64,000 nt of DNA from Pseudarthrobacter sulfonivorans (GCF_001484605.1 NZ_CP013747.1:434001-498000), one strand, 5' to 3'. Shown: positions 9,901 to 20,026, numbered from the stretch's first letter. The notes: a model not told the origin generated them from the sequence alone. A program made the numbers and translations.

Positions 9901-11571
9901 GGCGCACGTCAGCGACGTGACCAGCTCTTCACGGATGGCATCCAGCGGCGGGTTGGTGACCTGCGCGAAGGACTGCACAAAGTAGTCGAACAGCAGCCGG
10001 GGACGCTTTGACAGCACTGCGATCGGGGTGTCCGAACCCATGGCACCCAGCGGCTCGGCGCCGGTGCGGGCCATCGGGCCGAGCAGGATCTTGAGCTCTT
10101 CGGTGGTGTAGCCGAAGGTCCGCTGGCGGATGTTGACGGACGCGGCGGTGTGGACCACGTGCTCGCGCTCGGGGAGGTCCTTGAGGTCAATCAGGTTGTC
10201 CTTGACCCACTCGGCCCAGGGGTTCGCCGCAGCGACCTCGGCCTTGACCTCTTCGTCGTCGATGATGCGGCCGGCGTCGGTGTCCACGAGGAACATTTTG
10301 CCCGGGGAAACCCGGCCCTTCTTGACCACCTTGGAGGGTTCGACGTCGATCACGCCCACCTCGGAGGCGAAGATGATCAGCCCGTCTTCGGTGATCCAGT
10401 AGCGTCCGGGGCGCAGGCCGTTGCGGTCCAGGGTGGCACCCACGAGGTTGCCGTCGGTGAAGGAGACGGCCGCGGGGCCGTCCCACGGTTCCATGAGCAG
10501 GGAGTGGTATTCGTAGAACGCACGCCGTGCCGGATCCATGGTGGCGTGGTTTTCCCAGGCCTCGGGGATCATCATCATGATCGAGTGCGTGATGGGGCGG
10601 CCGGAGAGCCAGAGCAGCTCAGCGACTTCGTCGAAGGACGCGGAGTCTGACGCACCGGGGGTGCAGATGGGGTACAGCTCTTCCGGGGAGTCACCCAGCA
10701 ACGGGTTGGCGAGCTGGGACTGGCGGGCGCGCATCCAGTTCCGGTTGCCCTTGACGGTGTTGATTTCACCGTTGTGGGCGATGGTGCGGAACGGCTGGGC
10801 CAGCGGCCAGGACGGGAAAGTGTTGGTGGAGAAGCGCGAGTGGACGATCGCCAGCTTGGTCTTGAAACGCTTGTCCGAGAGATCGGGGTAGAACGGCTCC
10901 AGCTGGGCCGTGGTCAGCATGCCCTTGTAGACAATGGTACGCGAGGACAGTGACGGGAAGTACACGCCGAACTTGTTCTGGGCACGCTTGCGGATCCGCC
11001 AGGCACGTGAGTCCAGCTCGTTGCGGTCCAGTTCCTCGCCGGTTGCCGAGGCAAGGAAGGGCTGAGAGAAGTACGGCATGCAGGCGCGGGCCATGGCGCC
11101 CACGAGGTCTGCGACGATGGGCACTTCGCGCCAGCCGAGGACGGTCAGGCCTTCATCGGCGGCAAGGCCTTCAATGCCGGCCTTGGCGGCGTCGGCTTCG
11201 CGCTGCTCGGCAGGGAGGAAGGCGGTACCGGCAACAAACTGGCCCGGTGCGGGGAGTTCGAATTCTGTGACGGCGCGGAAGAACTCGTCCGGGATCTGCA
11301 TCAGCAGGCCGGCACCGTCACCGGTTCCCTCGTCGGCACCCACGGCACCGCGGTGCTCCAGGTTGCGGAGCGCGGTCAGCGCGGCGTCGACAATGTCGTA
11401 GCCGGGCTCACCGCGGAGCGTGGCGATGATCGCCAGGCCACAGGCGTCTTTTTCGTTCTCTGGGTTGTACAGACCCCGGGCCTCGGGCAGCGCGGCAAAG
11501 CGCTTGAACGGGGAGACGGGGCCCTGCGATCCTATTTTTTCGGACCAACGTGGGCTATGAAGATGGGTCAT
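6961..11571 (-). CDS. gltB: Glutamate synthase (NADPH) large subunit
   Basis: The 1536-residue enzyme has an N-terminal type II glutamine amidotransferase domain, a central domain, an FMN/iron-sulfur synthase domain ([15 protein letters not shown] carries cluster cysteines) and a C-terminal beta-helix. I choose the ATG at 11571 ([12 protein letters not shown]) rather than the upstream frame extension to 11775. It has GGAAGG upstream, and it leaves a short propeptide before Cys44 in EKDACGL, the nucleophile freed by processing in this family. gltD follows with overlapping ends. The 263-base region upstream, shared with the end of lgt, contains TACAAT on the minus strand (11678-11673) that could be a -10 element. 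Confidence 0.96.
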
Positions 11572-11672
11572 TGAAGACGTCCTTCCTCGAGATCGTGCGT
11601 ATGGAAGGGACACCGTTGGCCCGCCTTGTAAGCGCCGATGTGATGGGCACAACAAAGTGTTATTTACTGGAA

Positions 11673-11678
11673 ATTGTA
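11673..11678 (-). promoter_or_regulatory. Candidate -10 element for gltBD
   Basis: On the minus strand the hexamer TACAAT lies about 100 bases before the gltB ATG. A matching -35 is poor (TTCGTT at 18-base spacing), so this is a weak call. No nitrogen-regulator site that I know could be recognised with confidence. Confidence 0.25.
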
Positions 11679-11732
11679 GGCCAGACCGGCCTGCTGAACG
11701 AAGAGTTACGCAGGCCCGTGACCCGGACTTGA

Positions 11733-11758
11733 CCGGCCAGCTGCTGTCTGCTGGCCGG
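11733..11758 (-). terminator. Hairpin after lgt, possible terminator
   Basis: ccggccag at 11733-11740 pairs with ctggccgg at 11751-11758. The hairpin lies just past the lgt stop and before the gltB leader. There is no T tract, so it may only stabilise the transcript end or act with Rho. Confidence 0.3.
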
Positions 11759-11834
11759 ATGGGCCCTGTTGCCACGACGCTGTGGTGTGTGGGCGCTCCG
11801 AGTGTTGACTCTGCTACCCTGCCGTGCTGGCGTC

Positions 11835-12989
11835 CTACTTGTTCGTGCCAGCCTCCGGCGCGGATTCCGTTGCCTTGTGGCGGGAACTTCCGGTTACCGG
11901 CGACTCCGGTACGGGCTTGTCGCCGTCCCGGACTGCCGGTTCCTCTTCCATTGGGGTGGAAGGGATCCGGGCACCATTTTGGTTATTTGGGAGATTATCA
12001 CGCGATTCACTATCCGAGACAGAAGAGTCCGCATCGCGGACCGGTGCCTTTTCTTCCCCCGCAGCGTCCACGTCCTCGACTGCTGCCGGCTCGCGGCCCG
12101 CCAGGAAGGGAGTGTCCGGTTCCGGGCGGCCCTTCAATCCCAGGAGGACGAACACGATGAGTGCTGCCACAAAGACAAAGATGCTGGTCCAGACGTTGAG
12201 CCTGGTGGTGATCCCGAACAGGTTGATCTGTTCGGCGTCGTCGATCCGCATTGCTTCGATCCACACCCGGCCCAGCGTGTAATACATGGCGTAGAGCCAG
12301 AAGAGCCGGGCGCGGCGGAAGTGGAATCGGCGGTCCAGGGCCAGCAAGATGAGCACGCCGGCGATGTTCCAGAGTGACTCATACAGGAACGTGGGGTGGA
12401 AGAGCGTATCCACCGGCATGCCGGCCGGGAAGTTGGGGTTGTCCGCATCAATCTGCAGGCCCCACGGGAGGGTGGTGGGCCCGCCGAAGAGCTCCTGGTT
12501 GAAGTAGTTACCCCAGCGGCCAACGGCCTGCGCCAGCAGCAGTCCGGGCGCCGCGGCGTCCAGGAAGGCGGTGAGTTTCACACCGGACCGGCGGCAGCCG
12601 ATCCAGGCGCCCAGGACGCCCAGAACCACGGCACCCCAGATGCCCAGTCCGCCACGCTGGATCTGCGGGATGAGCCACAGGTCCCCGGTCCCGTCGAAGC
12701 CGGGCCCGAAGTAGGCGTCCGGGGACGAAACCACGTGGTAGAGCCGGCCGCCGATGATGCCGAAGGGAATCGCCCAGATGACGATGTCCCAGACGCTGCC
12801 TTCGGGCGCACCGCGGCGGGCCCACCTGACGGACGTGAGCCACAAGCCCACGATGATCCCGGCGAGGATACACAGGGCATAGGCGTGGATCCGCAGAGTC
12901 CCCCACGGTAGCGGGATGTCGAAGCCGGACCAGTCCGGGCTGGGAATGCTGGCCGGCACCAGGGCGGCGGCCTGAAGGAGGATCTGCAT
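11835..12989 (-). CDS. lgt: Prolipoprotein diacylglyceryl transferase
   Basis: The 384-residue membrane enzyme moves diacylglycerol from phosphatidylglycerol to the lipobox Cys of prolipoproteins, the first step of lipoprotein maturation. Several hydrophobic segments are visible from residue 35 to about 280. Family motifs include [16 protein letters not shown] and the signature [13 protein letters not shown] with the conserved Arg and Asn. After the last membrane segment there is a charged tail of about 100 residues rich in Glu, Asp and Pro, absent from the Escherichia coli enzyme but common in actinobacteria. The ATG at 12989 lies five bases after the trpA stop, with GGAAGAAG supplied by the end of trpA, so lgt is cotranscribed with the trp genes. 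Confidence 0.96.
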   Translation of the reverse strand: MQILLQAAALVPASIPSPDWSGFDIPLPWGTLRIHAYALCILAGIIVGLWLTSVRWARRGAPEGSVWDIVIWAIPFGIIGGRLYHVVSSPDAYFGPGFDGTGDLWLIPQIQRGGLGIWGAVVLGVLGAWIGCRRSGVKLTAFLDAAAPGLLLAQAVGRWGNYFNQELFGGPTTLPWGLQIDADNPNFPAGMPVDTLFHPTFLYESLWNIAGVLILLALDRRFHFRRARLFWLYAMYYTLGRVWIEAMRIDDAEQINLFGITTRLNVWTSIFVFVAALIVFVLLGLKGRPEPDTPFLAGREPAAVEDVDAAGEEKAPVRDADSSVSDSESRDNLPNNQNGARIPSTPMEEEPAVRDGDKPVPESPVTGSSRHKATESAPEAGTNK

Positions 12990-12994
12990 GGGGG

Positions 12995-13801
12995 TTAGGC
13001 TTCTTCCCTGACGAGTCCTGCGCTCAGGTCCCGGGTGAGGTCTGCGACGGCGGGGACTCCCCCGTCACGGATGGCGGCAACAAGCGCGGTGCCAACGATG
13101 ACACCGTCTGCGTATGCTGCGATCTCGCGGACGTGGCTGGCGTTGGAGACGCCGAGTCCCACACACACGCGTTCGGCGCCGGCGGCGTGCGTGTCAGCCA
13201 CGAGCTTCTCCGCGCTGCTGCTGACGGCCTGGCGGGTCCCCGTCACGCCCATGATGGAGACGGCGTACACAAAGCCGCGGCTTGCCTTGACGGTCATAGC
13301 CAGGCGCTCCGGGGTGGAGGACGGCGCCACGAGGAACACGCGGTCCAGTCCGTACTTATCCGAGGCGGCGAACCATTCCGATGCTTCGTCCGGGATGAGG
13401 TCAGGCGTGATGAGCCCTGCTCCCCCGGCTTCGGCCAGCCGGCGCGAGAACTCGTCCACACCCATCCGGACCACGGGGTTCCAGTAGGTCATCACCAGCA
13501 CGGCGACGTCGGTGGCTGCCGTGATGCCGGCGACAACGTCAAAGACGCTCTCGACTCGGAATCCGTTGGCGATCGCCTCGGTGGTGGCGGCCTGGATGAC
13601 CGGGCCGTCCATAACCGGATCCGAGTAGGGAATGCCGATTTCGATCAGGTCGGCACCGTTCTTCGCCATGGCGATGCCGGCGTCGATGGTGGCCTGGACG
13701 TCCGGGTACCCGGCAGGCAGGTAGCACACGAGCGCTGAGCGCCCGGCGTCCCGTGCACGGTCGATGGCGGCGGCGGACTTGCTGGCCGTCTGTTCAGTCA
13801 T
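12995..13801 (-). CDS. trpA: Tryptophan synthase alpha subunit
   Basis: The 268-residue TIM-barrel protein cleaves indole-3-glycerol phosphate to indole and glyceraldehyde 3-phosphate; indole is channelled to TrpB. The family sequence ALVCYLPAGYPD, the catalytic Glu in LIEIGIPYSDPVMDGP and a phosphate-binding end VCVGLGVSNASHV are visible. The ATG at 13801 overlaps the TGA of trpB by one base (TGATG), so translation is coupled. It is followed directly by lgt. Confidence 0.97.
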   Translation of the reverse strand: MTEQTASKSAAAIDRARDAGRSALVCYLPAGYPDVQATIDAGIAMAKNGADLIEIGIPYSDPVMDGPVIQAATTEAIANGFRVESVFDVVAGITAATDVAVLVMTYWNPVVRMGVDEFSRRLAEAGGAGLITPDLIPDEASEWFAASDKYGLDRVFLVAPSSTPERLAMTVKASRGFVYAVSIMGVTGTRQAVSSSAEKLVADTHAAGAERVCVGLGVSNASHVREIAAYADGVIVGTALVAAIRDGGVPAVADLTRDLSAGLVREEA

Positions 13802-15207
13802 CAGTTCTGGTCCTCGTTGTTGTCCGCGGCGCTGGTGGCAGGGGCAGCTGTGGCGGGAACGGCTTCAGTTTCCGCCCTGTCGGCAGGGCCCTTGGGCTTG
13901 CGGGTGGACAGGTTGGTGCCCTTGACCTTGCCCTCCTCGTCGAGCATGTCAAACCATTCCGCGGCGGTTTCCACGTCCTTGTCGCCGCGGCCGGAAAGGT
14001 TCACAATGACCACAGTTTCGGACGGGTCGGCACTGCCTTCGGTGAGGCGCTTCCCGACCTTGATGGCACCCGCGAGGGCGTGTGAGGATTCGATGGCGGG
14101 GATGATCCCCTCCGTCCGGCAGAGCAGCTTGAACGCATCCATTGCTTCGCTGTCGGTGATGGGCTCATAGGTGACGCGGCCGATATCGGCCAAGTAGGCG
14201 TGTTCCGGGCCAACGCCCGGGTAGTCCAGGCCTGCGGAAATCGAGTGCGACTCGATGGTCTGCCCGTCGTCGTCCTGCATGAGGTAGGAGCGTGCGCCGT
14301 GCAGGACGCCGGGCTTGCCGAGGGTGATGGTGGCTGCGTGCCGGCCGGTGTCCACGCCGTCGCCGCCGGCTTCAAAGCCGTAGATCTTCACGGACGGATC
14401 ATCCAGGAATCCGTGGAAGATGCCGATCGCGTTGGAACCGCCGCCGATGCAGGCGCAGACGGCGTCGGGCAGTTTGCCGGTCTGCTCCAGGATCTGGGCG
14501 CGGGCTTCCTCGCCGATGACCTCGTGGAAGAAGCGGACCATGGCCGGGAACGGGTGCGCCCCGGCGGCGGTGCCCAGCAGGTAGTGGGTGTTGTCGACGT
14601 TGCTGACCCAGTCCCGGAGGGCGTCGTTGATGGCGTCCTTGAGGGTCTGGGAACCATTCACCACGGGCACCACGGTGGCGCCGAGCAGCTGCATCCGGGC
14701 GACATTCAGTGCCTGCCGGCGGCAGTCTTCGGCGCCCATGTAGACAACGCATTCCAGGCCGAGGAGCGCGGCGGCGGTGGCGCTGGCAACGCCGTGCTGC
14801 CCGGCGCCGGTCTCGGCGATGACGCGGGTTTTCCCCATGCGCTTGGCCAGCAGGGCCTGGCCCAGGACGTTGTTGATCTTGTGGGATCCGGTGTGGTTGA
14901 GGTCCTCGCGTTTGAGGAAAATCCGGGCGCCGCCGGCGTGCTCGGAGAACCGCTTGGCTTCGGTCAGCAGCGAGGGACGGCCGGAGTAGTTCTTGTTCAG
15001 ATCGGAGAGCTGGGCCAGGAATTCGGGATCTGCCTTGGCCTTTTCAAAGGTGTCTTCGAGCTCGTCCAGGGCGGCGATCAGCGATTCAGGCATCCAACGC
15101 CCGCCGTAGCCGCCGAAGTATGGCCCCGGGGCGTGCTTCAGCGAGCCGCCCTGCAGGAAAGCGTCCGCAGCGTTGTTGTCAGCGTTTTCTGAGGGTGCGT
15201 CAACCAT
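13801..15207 (-). CDS. trpB: Tryptophan synthase beta subunit
   Basis: The PLP enzyme condenses indole with serine to give tryptophan. The PLP Lys lies in HTGSHKINN, and the phosphate-binding loop is GGGSNAIG. I choose ATG 15207 (MVDAPSEN), which has GGACGGTGAG just upstream, over an upstream TTG at 15228; the product is 468 residues. The C-terminal 45 residues (after FDMLDEEGK) form a low-complexity tail rich in Ala, Thr, Glu and Asp that goes beyond the usual end of about 400 residues. The stop overlaps the trpA start. The gap to trpC is 75 bases. Confidence 0.96.
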   Translation of the reverse strand: MVDAPSENADNNAADAFLQGGSLKHAPGPYFGGYGGRWMPESLIAALDELEDTFEKAKADPEFLAQLSDLNKNYSGRPSLLTEAKRFSEHAGGARIFLKREDLNHTGSHKINNVLGQALLAKRMGKTRVIAETGAGQHGVASATAAALLGLECVVYMGAEDCRRQALNVARMQLLGATVVPVVNGSQTLKDAINDALRDWVSNVDNTHYLLGTAAGAHPFPAMVRFFHEVIGEEARAQILEQTGKLPDAVCACIGGGSNAIGIFHGFLDDPSVKIYGFEAGGDGVDTGRHAATITLGKPGVLHGARSYLMQDDDGQTIESHSISAGLDYPGVGPEHAYLADIGRVTYEPITDSEAMDAFKLLCRTEGIIPAIESSHALAGAIKVGKRLTEGSADPSETVVIVNLSGRGDKDVETAAEWFDMLDEEGKVKGTNLSTRKPKGPADRAETEAVPATAAPATSAADNNEDQN

Positions 15208-15282
15208 CAGTCTCACCGTCCTGTTCAAGTTGGTCGTTCGGAAGTGTTGTGCCGCCGGCGCCAGGCCCGGCGGGTGCCCGGA

Positions 15283-16104
15283 CTAGGCCCGGGCGGCGAT
15301 GGCGGCAGCGCCGGCCGCCGTGAATTCGGCGATCCGGTCACGCGGCGTTGCGTCGCTGACGAGGGCCTCCCCCACCAGGATGGCGTTGGCGCCGTTGGCG
15401 GCGTAATGCGTCACGTCGTCCACGCCGCGGACACCGGATTCGGCGATGACCAGCGCTTCGGCCGGAATCAGTCCGGCGAGGGAGGCGAAAACTGAACGGT
15501 CGACGTCGAGCGTCTTCAGGTTGCGCACGTTAACGCCGATGATGCGCGCCTCAGCCGCCACTGCACGTTCGATTTCCTCTTCCGTGTGTGTCTCCACGAG
15601 CACGTTCATGCCGAGTTCGCGGCTGAGGGCGCTGAACTCCCGGAGCTGGCTGTCGGAGAGCGACGCCACGATGAGCAGGATCAGGTCCGCGCCGTGGGCG
15701 CGGGCCTCCCAGATCTGGTACTCATCGAGGGTGAAATCCTTGCGGAGCAGCGGAACGTCCACGCGGGCACGGACGGCGTCCAGGTCCGCAAGGGAGCCGT
15801 TGAAGCGCCGCTGCTCGGTGAGGACGCTGATCACGGCTGCGCCGCCGTCGGCATACTGCTCTGCCAGCGCTGCCGGATCCACGATGCTGGCGAGGTCGCC
15901 CTTGGACGGGCTGCGCCGCTTGATTTCCGCGATGACCTTCAGCTGGTCCCGCTGCACCGCGGTGCCGCCGAGGGCCGACCAGGCGTCCCGGGCGGGTGCC
16001 GCGGCCGCCGCCAGGTCCTTCAGGTCCGCCAGCGAAACGAGACGCTTCCTGGCCTCCATATCCTCCCAGACACCGGCATTGATGTCGTCGAGAACAGTCG
16101 CCAT
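15283..16104 (-). CDS. trpC: Indole-3-glycerol-phosphate synthase
   Basis: The 273-residue TIM barrel closes the ring of carboxyphenylamino-deoxyribulose phosphate in tryptophan synthesis. Recognisable stretches are VIAEIKRRSPSKGDL (substrate phosphate and catalytic Lys), VPLLRKDFTLDEYQI with the catalytic Lys, IGVNVRNLKTLDVD and VIAESGVRGVDDV. It is a stand-alone TrpC without a fused PRAI domain. Its ATG at 16104 overlaps the stop of the small HGxxPAAW gene by one base, indicating coupling. Confidence 0.97.
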   Translation of the reverse strand: MATVLDDINAGVWEDMEARKRLVSLADLKDLAAAAAPARDAWSALGGTAVQRDQLKVIAEIKRRSPSKGDLASIVDPAALAEQYADGGAAVISVLTEQRRFNGSLADLDAVRARVDVPLLRKDFTLDEYQIWEARAHGADLILLIVASLSDSQLREFSALSRELGMNVLVETHTEEEIERAVAAEARIIGVNVRNLKTLDVDRSVFASLAGLIPAEALVIAESGVRGVDDVTHYAANGANAILVGEALVSDATPRDRIAEFTAAGAAAIAARA

Positions 16105-16391
16105 CAGTGGCCGGAGCTCTTCAGCTTGCTGCCTTCGACGCCGTAGCCCGCCTTGCGCATGATGTAGCCAAGAATCAGGCCGAGGACCATCACGGCTGCG
16201 CCGGCGATGAAGATGGGGGTGTTGGCGATGACAAAGGCGATGGACGCGATGAGGGCGCCGACCAGCATAACGATCACGCAGGTCCAGGCCGCGGGGCTGT
16301 TGCCGTGGCCAAGTTCCTGGCTGTGGTCAACGACGCCGGGGGCAACGGTCCGGGTGCCTGATTTCGATACGGAAGCGGGTGCTTTGCTCAT
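16104..16391 (-). CDS. HGxxPAAW family small membrane protein
   Basis: This 95-residue protein has two membrane segments (about 37-57 and 60-80) after a soluble N-terminus. The motif HGNSPAAW lies at the start of the first segment and names the family, which is found in actinobacterial trp clusters. A basic cytoplasmic end (MRKAGYG then lysines) follows. A GAGGAG lies eight bases before the ATG at 16391. The stop overlaps the trpC start. The function is unknown; constant linkage to trpC suggests a role in tryptophan or indole handling, which is inference. A 118-base gap upstream may hold an internal promoter. Confidence 0.85.
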   Translation of the reverse strand: MSKAPASVSKSGTRTVAPGVVDHSQELGHGNSPAAWTCVIVMLVGALIASIAFVIANTPIFIAGAAVMVLGLILGYIMRKAGYGVEGSKLKSSGH

Positions 16392-16509
16392 GTGAATCTC
16401 CTCGGGATGAATACTGCTTACATTCTGCCATTTTTTGGCCGTTACCTGCCTATCGGCAGACGTGGCTCAGGTTCCAGCGGGCTGCTCGCGTTTGGCTGCG
16501 AGCGGGAGT

Positions 16510-17112
16510 TCAGGTGGGATCGTCGCCGCGCGAGAGCCGGTCCCAGCTGTCGATCTCGTCCACAGGACCGGTGGCGGCCGCCGTACTGCCGGCGGGCCCT
16601 CCGTATGTGGCTGCGTCATATTTGGTCCGCGACTTCCAGTGCCGGCCAGCGGGGATGATCAGCAACGCGGCCAGCGCCAGCAGGGCACCGGCGACGACGG
16701 CGAGGACCGGGAAGGCGGTAACGGCCACTTCCGCGTTCCCGCCGGTGACCCCGGTGGCAGCGGCGATGGAGCCCTGCGCGGCGCCCAGCGGGTCAGCCAG
16801 CACCGTGGCGGCCGCGGCAATGATGCCGACGGAGGCCAACATGATGAGGGCGGTGATGACCCACCGCGAGAACTTTCCTGCGATGGATGCTGCCAGTCCG
16901 CCCGCCAGGGCCACGACGGCCAGGGCCGTCACCGCGGTGGCGGCCTTGCTGCCCTGGACCGACAGGGTGTTCTGGTCCCCCGCGGCCTGGCCCACCTGGT
17001 TGGCGTCCAGACTGACGGTGATCCAGGTCTGGGTGGTGGCGCCGAAAACGGCCAGCGCAAGGACGGCGATCAGCAGTACCAGTGTGGATTTCCTGGCCCA
17101 GGCCGGCGTCAT
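16510..17112 (-). CDS. Trp biosynthesis-associated membrane protein
   Basis: This 200-residue protein has four hydrophobic segments (about 9-27, 60-80, 85-110 and 133-153) and an extracytoplasmic loop after the first with TWITVSLDANQVGQ, matching the trp-operon-associated membrane protein family of actinobacteria. Its ATG at 17112 overlaps the trpE stop by four bases (ATGA), so the two are translated together. No catalytic residues are known for this family; a transport or sensing role linked to tryptophan is only a guess. The C-terminal 40 residues are soluble and polar. Confidence 0.88.
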   Translation of the reverse strand: MTPAWARKSTLVLLIAVLALAVFGATTQTWITVSLDANQVGQAAGDQNTLSVQGSKAATAVTALAVVALAGGLAASIAGKFSRWVITALIMLASVGIIAAAATVLADPLGAAQGSIAAATGVTGGNAEVAVTAFPVLAVVAGALLALAALLIIPAGRHWKSRTKYDAATYGGPAGSTAAATGPVDEIDSWDRLSRGDDPT

Positions 17113-18710
17113 TCGGCGCCCTGGCTTTCCTCGGCGGTGCTGGCGTCGCTGGTGTGAGAGGTGCCGGGGAGCGATTCCGCCGCAATGTTGTGCAGCGATC
17201 CGGCGGTGTGCACGGCCCGGAGCGGAGCGGCCGCCTTGTTCACGGTCTCCAGGGCTTCTGTGGGGTTCACGGAATCCGCCACGATGCCTCCGCCGGCCTG
17301 GACGTAGGCGCGTCCTTCGCGGAGAAGGGCCGAGCGGATGGCAATGGCCATGTCCATGTCGCCGGCGAAGTCGAGGTAACCCACCACGCCGCCGTAGATG
17401 CCGCGGCGGTGCGGTTCAAGCTCGTCCAGCAGGCGCAGAGCCCGGGGCTTCGGGGCACCGGACAGGGTGCCCGCGGGGAAGGTCGCTTTCAGGACGTCGT
17501 AGGCGTTGGCGTCCGGGGACAGCTTGCCCACCACGGTGGAGACCAGGTGCATGATGTGGCTGAACCGCTCCACCTCCATGAACTGCGTGACGTCCACGGT
17601 TCCCGCCACGCAGACCTTGGACAGATCGTTGCGGGAGAGGTCCACGAGCATCAGGTGTTCGGCGCGTTCCTTCTGGTCGGCCAGCAGCTCCTCGGCGAGG
17701 GCCTTGTCTCCCTCCACCGTTTTGCCTCGGGGCCGTGAACCGGCGATGGGGTGGGTGATGACTTCTTCACCGGTTACCGTCACCAGGGCCTCGGGTGAGG
17801 ACCCTACGATCGAGTACTCCCGGCCGTCGGCGTCCTCGAGGCTGAAGATGTACATGTACGGGCTGGGGTTGGTGTTGCGCAGGACGCGGTACACGTCAAG
17901 GGGCGAGGCGCCGCACTCCATTTCGAAGCGGCGTGAAATCACCACCTGGAACACTTCGCCGTCCACAATGGCTTCCTTGCCGCGATCCAGCGCGGCCAGG
18001 TAAGAGGGTTCGTCCCACCGTTCCTCGACGCTGGAGGCGAAATCCAGGGCGGCGGGCTCCAGTACGGAAACCGGCTGGGCCACGGGCGTGCTGATCTGGG
18101 TGAGGAGGGCCTTGACCCGTGCCACGGCATCTTCCCAGGCCTCGTCCACGCGGTCGGAGCTCCCGTCGAAGTTGATGGCGTTGGCGATCAGCAGCACTGT
18201 GCCGTCATGGTTGTCGTGCACTGCCATGTCCGTGACCAGGTTCAGCGCCATCTCGGGCAGGTGGAGGTCATCCTCCGGCGGGCTGGTCAGCCGTTCCCAG
18301 TGGCGGACAGTCTCCCAGCCCAGGAAGCCGACGAGGCCGGAGGTGAACGGCGGCAGTCCGTCAAACCTGCTGGTCCGCAGTGCTTCGATGGTGTCGCGGA
18401 TGGCGTCCACGGGGTTGCCGTCCAGGGGCACGCCGGCAGGGGGCTGGCCCAGCCAGTGCGCCTGGCCGTCCTTGGTGGTCAGGGTTGCCCGGGACTTCGC
18501 GCCAATAAAGGAGTACCGCGACCACGTGCCGCCCACCGCCGCGGACTCCATCAGGAACGTGCCGGGCTGGCCCTGGGCCAGCTTCCGGTAGAGGCCGATA
18601 GGGGTCTCCGCGTCCGCCAGCACTTTGAGCGTGACGGGGATGACCCGGCTGCTGCCGGCGAGTTCGCGGAACTCCTCGAGGCCCGGGCTGATGATTCCAA
18701 GGTCCTGCAT
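17109..18710 (-). CDS. trpE: Anthranilate synthase component I
   Basis: The 533-residue enzyme makes anthranilate from chorismate, using ammonia from the glutamine amidotransferase TrpG. Signature blocks are visible: FLMESAAVGGTWSRYSFIG with the tryptophan feedback site region, PSPYMYIFSLED, IVGSSPEALV, THPIAGSRPRG, LVDLSRNDLSKVC and AGTLSGAPKPRALRLLDELE. Length is normal. No trpG or trpD lies in this window, so the partner is encoded elsewhere. The 124 bases between trpE and hisI contain no leader peptide with Trp codons, so classical attenuation is not seen. The start has only a weak ribosome site. Confidence 0.96.
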   Translation of the reverse strand: MQDLGIISPGLEEFRELAGSSRVIPVTLKVLADAETPIGLYRKLAQGQPGTFLMESAAVGGTWSRYSFIGAKSRATLTTKDGQAHWLGQPPAGVPLDGNPVDAIRDTIEALRTSRFDGLPPFTSGLVGFLGWETVRHWERLTSPPEDDLHLPEMALNLVTDMAVHDNHDGTVLLIANAINFDGSSDRVDEAWEDAVARVKALLTQISTPVAQPVSVLEPAALDFASSVEERWDEPSYLAALDRGKEAIVDGEVFQVVISRRFEMECGASPLDVYRVLRNTNPSPYMYIFSLEDADGREYSIVGSSPEALVTVTGEEVITHPIAGSRPRGKTVEGDKALAEELLADQKERAEHLMLVDLSRNDLSKVCVAGTVDVTQFMEVERFSHIMHLVSTVVGKLSPDANAYDVLKATFPAGTLSGAPKPRALRLLDELEPHRRGIYGGVVGYLDFAGDMDMAIAIRSALLREGRAYVQAGGGIVADSVNPTEALETVNKAAAPLRAVHTAGSLHNIAAESLPGTSHTSDASTAEESQGAE

Positions 18711-18834
18711 GGCTATGCTTCGCCGCCTGTTCTTGTGTGTCGCCTGGTGAAATGTCGCCGGGTGTGGAACGGCGCCAGTCCTATGCTGCCAAAAGTGTTC
18801 GCCTGGGGGCGGGTCATCCGCCCCGGGCCGTGGG

Positions 18835-19242
18835 TCAGACTGCCTCGCCGGTCTGGACTTCCAGGTCCCTGCCCTCGAAGCAGGTCCGGGTGCCGGTGTG
18901 GCACGCCGCGCCGACCTGGTCCACGCGGATCAGGAGGGCATCGCCGTCGCAGTCCAGGGCAACCGATTTGACCCACTGGACGTGGCCGGAGGTGTCCCCC
19001 TTGCGCCAGTATTCCTGGCGGGAGCGGGAGTAGAAGGTGACCCGGCCGCTGGTCATGGTGCGGTGCAGGGCTTCATCGTCCATCCAGCCCAGCATCAGCA
19101 CTTCGTGGGTGTCGAACTGCTGGACCACCGCGGCAACCAGCCCGGCGCCGTCACGCTTCAGTGCGGCCGCGACGGCAGAAGGAAGCGGGCTTGTGGCGGG
19201 GGCCGGGACAATTACGGGGGCGGAGGCGGGCTGCTCAGACAT
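18835..19242 (-). CDS. hisI: Phosphoribosyl-AMP cyclohydrolase
   Basis: The 135-residue zinc enzyme opens the purine ring of phosphoribosyl-AMP, the third step of histidine synthesis. The metal-binding pattern is intact: C98 in [10 protein letters not shown], then C114 and C121 in [10 protein letters not shown]. It is a free HisI, with HisE encoded separately at 21894-22157. An Ala/Pro-rich N-terminal extension of about 22 residues precedes the domain. It sits 124 bases ahead of trpE on the same strand and may share its transcript. It is divergent from the gene at 19379. Confidence 0.96.
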   Translation of the reverse strand: MSEQPASAPVIVPAPATSPLPSAVAAALKRDGAGLVAAVVQQFDTHEVLMLGWMDDEALHRTMTSGRVTFYSRSRQEYWRKGDTSGHVQWVKSVALDCDGDALLIRVDQVGAACHTGTRTCFEGRDLEVQTGEAV

Positions 19243-19378
19243 CAGACCAAGTCTAGTGCCTCATCAGCGGCCTCCGAATATGCACCAACGGGCATACAAA
19301 CAGTGTGTGAACAAGGGCACCTATCGGCTGGCGGTTCTGCTGCCCAACTTCGCTGCTCTCGTGCTAGTTTCACAAGTG

Positions 19379-20023
19379 ATGCATTTCGTCGAACCGTCCC
19401 GAGAAGTCCTGGCCGAAACCCTGCTGGCGGCCGGCCCTGATGCCCCCACCCTCTGCAGAGGCTGGCGCACCAGGGACCTTGCCGCGCACCTTTACCTTCG
19501 CGAACGCAAGGCTGCCGTAGGGCTTGGCCTCATCATCAAGCGCCTGTCCAAGGCTTCGGACAAGGCCACCGCCAAGCTCGCGGCAAAGCTGAAAACCGCT
19601 GACGACTACACCGGCCTCGTGAACACCTTCCGTGGTGGCCCGCCGGCTCTGTCCCCCATGAACATCAAGGCCTTGGACGAGAGCTCCAACCTGATCGAAT
19701 ATTTCGTCCACACCGAGGACATCCGCCGGGCTGTGGACCGCTGGGCACCGCGCGCCCTCGACGAGGCCTACTCGGACGCCCTATGGGACGAACTGATCAA
19801 GCGGGCAGCCATCCTTTACCGTGGCGTCGACCTTGGCATTGTGCTGGTGCGCCCGTCCGGGCCGCGGCACGTCGCCAAGCGGGCACCGGTTTCGGTGGCG
19901 ATCGTTGGTGAGCCGGGCGAACTGCTGATGCACGCCCACGGCCGGACCCGCCACGCCCTGGTTACTTTCGAAGGCCAGCCGGACGCCGTCGCCCTGCTCC
20001 AGTCGGCTGAAGTCGGCCTCTAA
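19379..20023 (+). CDS. TIGR03085-type metal-binding protein (DinB/MDMPI-like fold)
   Basis: The 214-residue protein starts MHFVEPSREVLAETLLAAG and contains TLCRGWRTRDLAAHLYLRE near residues 23-41, the conserved helix of the DinB / mycothiol-dependent maleylpyruvate isomerase superfamily; His in AAHLYL would be a metal ligand. A second candidate His lies in EYFVHTEDIRRA. I chose the ATG at 19379; the frame is open upstream to 19037 but that part lies over hisI and its promoter. No Shine-Dalgarno sequence is visible; TAGTTT at 19365-19370 lies eight bases before the ATG, so a leaderless transcript is plausible. The substrate is unknown. It may use mycothiol, since the window also encodes mycothione reductase. 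Confidence 0.8.
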   Translation: MHFVEPSREVLAETLLAAGPDAPTLCRGWRTRDLAAHLYLRERKAAVGLGLIIKRLSKASDKATAKLAAKLKTADDYTGLVNTFRGGPPALSPMNIKALDESSNLIEYFVHTEDIRRAVDRWAPRALDEAYSDALWDELIKRAAILYRGVDLGIVLVRPSGPRHVAKRAPVSVAIVGEPGELLMHAHGRTRHALVTFEGQPDAVALLQSAEVGL

Positions 20024-20026
20024 CAA

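Noticed and set aside
18711..18834. trp attenuator leader peptide upstream of trpE
   Set aside because: The only short frame here has no Trp codon, and no terminator/antiterminator pair is seen.
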